In this document: positions 34,404 to 37,336 of the stretch, in pieces
How positions within the stretch are numbered: the first letter of the stretch is position 1
How the letters are laid out: every line of letters starts with the position of its first letter
Source of the DNA: an uncultured Alphaproteobacteria bacterium
GTDB taxonomy: Bacteria; Pseudomonadota; Alphaproteobacteria; Micavibrionales; Micavibrionaceae
Assembly (NCBI GenBank): GCA_900696495.1
Contig: CAADGI010000016.1
Span: forward strand, 1 to 37,336
Length of the DNA: 37,336 nucleotides
Direction: 5' to 3'
The notes under the pieces: generated by a model
The model's database searches: none
What the model saw: only the letters and a program-made list of their open reading frames with translations
What the model was told of the DNA's origin: nothing
Program-made: the position numbers and the translations under genes

Positions 34404-35179
34404 TCGTTAAACAGGCTGTTGATCCCTTCGCCGACCGCGTCCTTCTTTTCCTGGATGGTCTGCTGCAAATTCTCTTTGAATCTCTGCCCGAAACCCAGGC
34501 CCATATCACGTAGCGCCTCATCCGACATGCCTTCCAGCAATCCCGATTGCAGCGCCTGCGTATCCAGCTTGTGCGCGATATGCGTCCACACCTGCGCGAT
34601 CGCTTCCCTTACAAGGATTCCGTTTTCCTTGCGCCCCACGGCCGTCAGCACGATATCCGGAACCTGGACCGGCGCCAGCTCTTCCTCGGTGAACAGCACC
34701 TGGCCCGGCTTGATCTGCGCCTGCGACAACGTCAGCCTGTCGATGATCACCTTCACCGCTTCCGCCGTTGCGCTGTCATTCTCCGGCACCTTCACGCGGT
34801 TCTTGATCGCGGCCAAGTTCGTGATGTTTTCCTTCACCTCGAGATTGACCTCGGCATTGCCGACATCGATATCCTTGAACTCGATAAGCTGGTTCGTGAC
34901 ATTGCTCAACGCCACGCTGATCGTCGAAACTTTCACCGCATGGGGTTTTTCAAATCCTTCCGGATTGCCGATGACCAGGTCCGTCACTTTCGCCGTGCGC
35001 TCCTGCACCATGATATCCAGGCCGCCGAGCGTCACTTTCACGCCTAGCGTCTTCGTCGCCTCGCGTTCGATATAATTTTTCGCGATCGCGTTCATGTTCA
35101 TCAGCAGGTAAACGCCGCCGCCGAACAGCATTGCCATGGCGAGACTGGTAACCGTCAAAGCCGATTTTGAAAGAGTCAT
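34400..35179 (-). CDS. AsmA-like membrane-anchored periplasmic protein
   Basis: This 259-aa protein has one N-terminal membrane segment (about 6-27, ALTVTSLAMAMLFGGGVYLL). An AsmA/DUF748-type beta-rich region follows: LGVKVTLGGLDIMVQERTAK, VTDLVIGNPEGFEKPHAVKV, VGNAEVNLEV. The C-terminus is helical (LGFGQRFKENLQQTIQEKK). AsmA proteins act in lipid and envelope homeostasis; this is a short member. ATG 35179 (GGGGA upstream) is chosen, because the longer frame to 35281 runs through the terminator of the next gene. Confidence 0.7.
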   Translation of the reverse strand: MTLSKSALTVTSLAMAMLFGGGVYLLMNMNAIAKNYIEREATKTLGVKVTLGGLDIMVQERTAKVTDLVIGNPEGFEKPHAVKVSTISVALSNVTNQLIEFKDIDVGNAEVNLEVKENITNLAAIKNRVKVPENDSATAEAVKVIIDRLTLSQAQIKPGQVLFTEEELAPVQVPDIVLTAVGRKENGILVREAIAQVWTHIAHKLDTQALQSGLLEGMSDEALRDMGLGFGQRFKENLQQTIQEKKDAVGEGINSLFND

Positions 35180-35240
35180 CTGGAATCCCCGTCGTTGATA
35201 CACAATCAATTTACGACATAATTCCTGTAACTTAAAGACG

Positions 35241-35278
35241 CATAAAAAGAGACCCTGCCTCTCGCAGACAGGGTCTCC
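35241..35278 (-). terminator. Rho-independent terminator of the EF-hand gene
   Basis: The 9-bp stem GAGACCCTG/CAGGGTCTC (35249-35257/35269-35277) is followed on the minus strand by TTTTTATG. It lies 40 bp after the EF-hand gene and before the AsmA-like gene, so these two are separate units. Confidence 0.88.
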
Positions 35279-35318
35279 CAAACAGCGCGGCTTTATTCAA
35301 ACCGCAACTGTTAACTCT

Positions 35319-35837
35319 TTACCGGATCGCGCGCCATTCCTGCATGTTCAGGGCGCCGTCGTCGTTCGTGTCGTAAACACGGAAACGCGCATCGGTATAT
35401 TCATCTTCGTCGATCTTGGAATCATGGTCGGCATCCCACGTGTCATAGAGTTTCGTGGTGGTCACGACCGTGCCGAATTCATCGGCGTCCAGCCTGCCGT
35501 TACCGTCCTTGTCCCAGTAGGTATAGGTTTTGTAATCGGTGTAACCGGCCGGGTACCAAAGACCCGTATTCATGTTCCACTCGCTGTCTTCAACGAAACC
35601 GTCACCGTCGAGGTCCCAGCTGTTATAGACGAAACGCGGAAATTCCTGCGAGTCCAGGATCCCGTTATTGTTGGCGTCGGTGTTGTTGTAGTAATAACGC
35701 GTCGTGGTCGTCGTCGAACCGCCTATGCCGTCCGAGGTGACTTCCTTCGTCACGACCGTTTGCGTCTCGGCCATGGCAGGCATTGCCGCCATCAGGGCCA
35801 GTGCGCCGGTCAGTAATGCAAAATGCTTCGTTTTCAT
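35319..35837 (-). CDS. Secreted protein with five EF-hand loops
   Basis: This 172-aa protein has a signal peptide (1-23, cleavage AMA-ET). Five 12-residue EF-hand loops start at D54, D75, D109, D135 and D156, each with Asp at position 1 and Glu at position 12 (for example DLDGDGFVEDSE). It is therefore a predicted periplasmic or extracellular calcium-binding protein. A Tyr/Thr-rich linker (41-52) separates signal and repeats. ATG 35837 is chosen for its signal peptide and AAAGGGA upstream. It has its own terminator. Confidence 0.85.
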   Translation of the reverse strand: MKTKHFALLTGALALMAAMPAMAETQTVVTKEVTSDGIGGSTTTTTRYYYNNTDANNNGILDSQEFPRFVYNSWDLDGDGFVEDSEWNMNTGLWYPAGYTDYKTYTYWDKDGNGRLDADEFGTVVTTTKLYDTWDADHDSKIDEDEYTDARFRVYDTNDDGALNMQEWRAIR

Positions 35838-36010
35838 ATCCAAATTCCCTTTGAAAATTGTCACAGCGTCCAATCAAACGCGGCAAACAATCAAAAGTTC
35901 ATTTCCCGTGAAAAAATCCGGAAAAATCGTGAAAATACTGAAACTTTTCGCCTCCGGAAGCATTTGTGCTCTGACTCTCACGGAACCCGAACGATGAAAA
36001 GGATTATTTT

Positions 36011-36283
36011 ATGGACGACAGCATGAAAAGACAGATTGAACGCGAAAACCGCCGCGAGACGCGCCGCATGGGCGCCGGCGACTGGTCGCTTGTTCTGGGC
36101 GCGCTTGTCCTGATGGCGGCTATTCTGGGCTTCATCTACTTCTCGGATGAAACAGGCGTGAACGGCGATGCCAACCGGCTCGAACCCGCTGCCGGCTCGG
36201 CCTCTGCACCGGCACCGGCCTATGACGGCACCCCTGATAATACCGCGGACGACACCGTTCCTTCCGAGCGCCCCGTCCCTTAA
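36011..36283 (+). CDS. Small single-pass membrane protein, unknown function
   Basis: This 90-aa protein has a charged N-terminus (MKRQIERENRRETRR), one membrane segment (about 26-44, LVLGALVLMAAILGFIYF) and a Pro/Ala/Asp-rich low-complexity tail, probably periplasmic. AAGGAT lies 7 bp before the ATG. A strong terminator follows directly. The family is not recognised. Confidence 0.65.
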   Translation: MDDSMKRQIERENRRETRRMGAGDWSLVLGALVLMAAILGFIYFSDETGVNGDANRLEPAAGSASAPAPAYDGTPDNTADDTVPSERPVP

Positions 36284-36297
36284 AAGCGGATAACTTG

Positions 36298-36337
36298 TTA
36301 CCCTCAGGACTGCTTTTGCAGTCTTGGGGGTAATTTT
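36298..36337 (+). terminator. Intrinsic terminator, 16-bp stem
   Basis: TTACCCTCAGGACTGC (36298-36313) pairs fully, with two G-U pairs, with GCAGTCTTGGGGGTAA (36318-36333) around a TTTT loop, and is followed by TTTTACG. It ends the 90-aa gene upstream and lies just before the aquaporin leader. Confidence 0.8.
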
Positions 36338-36340
36338 ACG

Positions 36341-36434
36341 CAATATCTATCTTCGGTTACAGACCGGACATACAATATCTCCAAAGACACGGACGGACTT
36401 CAATTCCGTCCTCTTGTTATGGAGAGATATTGTT
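36341..36434 (+). promoter_or_regulatory. Structured leader of the aquaporin-like gene with alternative pairing
   Basis: CAATATCT occurs twice (36341-36348, 36373-36380), and both copies can pair with AGATATTG (36425-36432), which abuts the start codon and overlaps the GGAGAG Shine-Dalgarno sequence (36421-36426). With the second copy the stem is 10 bp (36372-36381/36424-36433). Two local hairpins, CGGT/ACCG (36354-36366) and GGACGGA/TCCGTCC (36391-36411), lie between. The arrangement could control translation. Confidence 0.5.
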
Positions 36435-37019
36435 ATGAAAATTTATGTCGCAGAAATATTAGGAACCTTTATCCTTACATTATCGGTCATTCTTTCGCTC
36501 AACGGGCTTTTCCCCGTGCCGACTCCGGTGATCGCGGGCCTCGCGCTCGGCCTCGGCGTCTACACGCTCGGCAGCGTTTCCGGCGCCCACTTCAACCCCG
36601 CCATCACGCTGGGCGCGGTGTCGATCGGTAAAATTTCGACCAAGGACGCCATCCTCTATGTCTCGTCGCAACTCATCGGCGCCGCCAGCGCCGCGGAACT
36701 TGCGCGCCGCGTCATTATCGAGCGGCAGGCGCTGGTCGTCACCGAAAGCAATCTCGTGATGCTGGCTGAAATGCTCGGCGCGCTGGTTTTCGCGCTCGGT
36801 GTCGCTTCCGTCATTTACGGGCGCGTCACGCAAGGCGCCTCCGGCCTCGTCATCGGCGGCGCGCTTTTGCTCGGCATTTCGATCGCCGCGGTCGCCTCGA
36901 ACGGCGTGCTGAACCCGGCGGTCGCGCTCGGCGTCGGCTCGTTCTCCTTCAGCTATCTCTTCGGCCCCATCGTCGGCGCCGTGCTGGGCATGTTGCTCTA
37001 CAAGAACCTGACCCAGTAA
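36435..37019 (+). CDS. Short MIP/aquaporin-like channel
   Basis: This 194-aa membrane protein has about six helices and two NPA motifs: HFNPAITLG (54-56) and LNPAVALG (160-162). It is shorter than most bacterial aquaporins. The residue after the second NPA, normally the Arg of the ar/R selectivity filter, is Val163. Substrate preference is therefore uncertain and need not be water or glycerol. ATG 36435 is chosen, with GGAGAG 8 bp upstream; the open frame before it runs through the leader. A good terminator follows. Confidence 0.82.
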   Translation: MKIYVAEILGTFILTLSVILSLNGLFPVPTPVIAGLALGLGVYTLGSVSGAHFNPAITLGAVSIGKISTKDAILYVSSQLIGAASAAELARRVIIERQALVVTESNLVMLAEMLGALVFALGVASVIYGRVTQGASGLVIGGALLLGISIAAVASNGVLNPAVALGVGSFSFSYLFGPIVGAVLGMLLYKNLTQ

Positions 37020-37036
37020 TTTATCATTCCAAAACA

Positions 37037-37070
37037 AAACGCCGCTGTGACATCACAGCGGCGTTTTTTA
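37037..37070 (+). terminator. Rho-independent terminator of the aquaporin-like gene
   Basis: AACGCCGCTGTG (37038-37049) and CACAGCGGCGTT (37054-37065) form a 12-bp stem with a small ACAT loop and a run of T (37064-37069). Confidence 0.92.
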
Positions 37071-37114
37071 TTGGCCTGACGGAACGTTTACCGTCACGGC
37101 CTATTGGAATTAAA

Positions 37115-37300
37115 ATGAAACAGGCGCTCGAAGACGACCCGAAAACCCCGCAGGAAGCCGCGAGGCAAAGAGGCCCCATGCCGCTCACCGCCATATTCCT
37201 GGTTCTTGGATTGATCGCAGCCTTTTTGTTTTTCTTCGTGCCGGCTTTGTTCCCGCAATTCGCGGAAAACCTCCCTCTCGCCTTTACGGACGATAAATAG
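37115..37300 (+). CDS. Small single-pass membrane protein, unknown function
   Basis: This 61-aa protein has a hydrophilic N-terminus (MKQALEDDPKTPQEAARQRG), one membrane segment (about 24-43, LTAIFLVLGLIAAFLFFFV) and a short acidic tail. It has no strong Shine-Dalgarno sequence. It resembles many unannotated small proteobacterial membrane proteins. It lies 95 bp after the aquaporin-like gene and beyond its terminator. Nothing is seen in 37301-37336. Confidence 0.55.
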   Translation: MKQALEDDPKTPQEAARQRGPMPLTAIFLVLGLIAAFLFFFVPALFPQFAENLPLAFTDDK

Positions 37301-37336
37301 CGGGTTTAGTCTGATGTATCAGGTAATGGCGGAGAG

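Noticed and set aside
35180-35281. N-terminal extension of the AsmA-like frame
   Set aside because: It would read through the terminator hairpin of the EF-hand gene. The ATG at 35179 directly precedes the membrane anchor.
36324-36434. N-terminal extension of the aquaporin-like frame
   Set aside because: The 37 extra residues would be encoded by the leader hairpins and are hydrophilic. The ATG at 36435 has a proper ribosome binding site and starts the first membrane helix.

Overview
The window looks like about 37 kb of the chromosome of a GC-rich alphaproteobacterium. The evidence is the content of conserved single-copy genes (SRP RNA followed by dnaX and ybaB; serC/serA/serB; thrS-infC), two full-length CtrA-type boxes (TTAA-N7-TTAAC) upstream of one gene, and a dense cluster of GANTC sites, the target of the alphaproteobacterial cell-cycle methylase CcrM. 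The large RTX/type I secretion content would fit a Micavibrio-like or Rhodospirillales-like lineage, but that placement is a guess. No phage, insertion sequence, CRISPR array or rRNA was seen.

Layout. Positions 1-43 hold the 5' half of a tRNA-Thr(CGT) cut by the window edge. Positions 145-5274 carry the SRP RNA, dnaX, ybaB, an exonuclease III gene, a convergent DUF1223 gene and rimO. Positions 5275-5629 are repeat-rich intergenic DNA. Positions 5630-9931 carry a small chorismate mutase overlapping rsmB, facing a thrS-infC pair in which infC starts with ATT. A SpoIIAA/STAS-like gene follows at 10073.

Positions 10468-21775 form a minus-strand type I secretion locus, read in the order giant RTX adhesin (1954 aa, tandem T1SS-143/VCBS-like modules, a von Willebrand A domain, RTX nonapeptides), TolC-like outer membrane protein, LapB-like ABC exporter and HlyD-like adaptor. 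The adhesin promoter has a TTGACA -35 with one CtrA box just upstream and another just downstream of the predicted start site. A second RTX protein (30393-32072) has the same type of C-terminal end and is probably another substrate of this exporter.

Positions 21776-23075 contain no convincing gene. They hold the CtrA promoter, 12 GANTC sites within 168 bp, an AT-rich inverted repeat next to a DnaA-box-like 9-mer, and a structured RNA candidate ending at a bidirectional terminator. Two paralogous small membrane-anchored proteins of unknown function follow. Next comes the serine pathway: serA, a 51-aa gene and serC on the minus strand, with serB divergent. The rest holds a stand-alone ClpB-NBD1-like AAA+ ATPase, an RsmC-like methyltransferase, the second RTX protein, a sulfotransferase, a MATE transporter, an AsmA-like protein, a five-EF-hand secreted protein, two small membrane proteins, and a short aquaporin-like channel that lacks the usual filter arginine and has a potentially switching leader.

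The most interesting items are the CtrA-framed adhesin promoter, the GANTC cluster, the unassigned structured RNA with its neighbouring paralog pair, the aquaporin leader and variant filter, and the loss of two zinc cysteines in DnaX.
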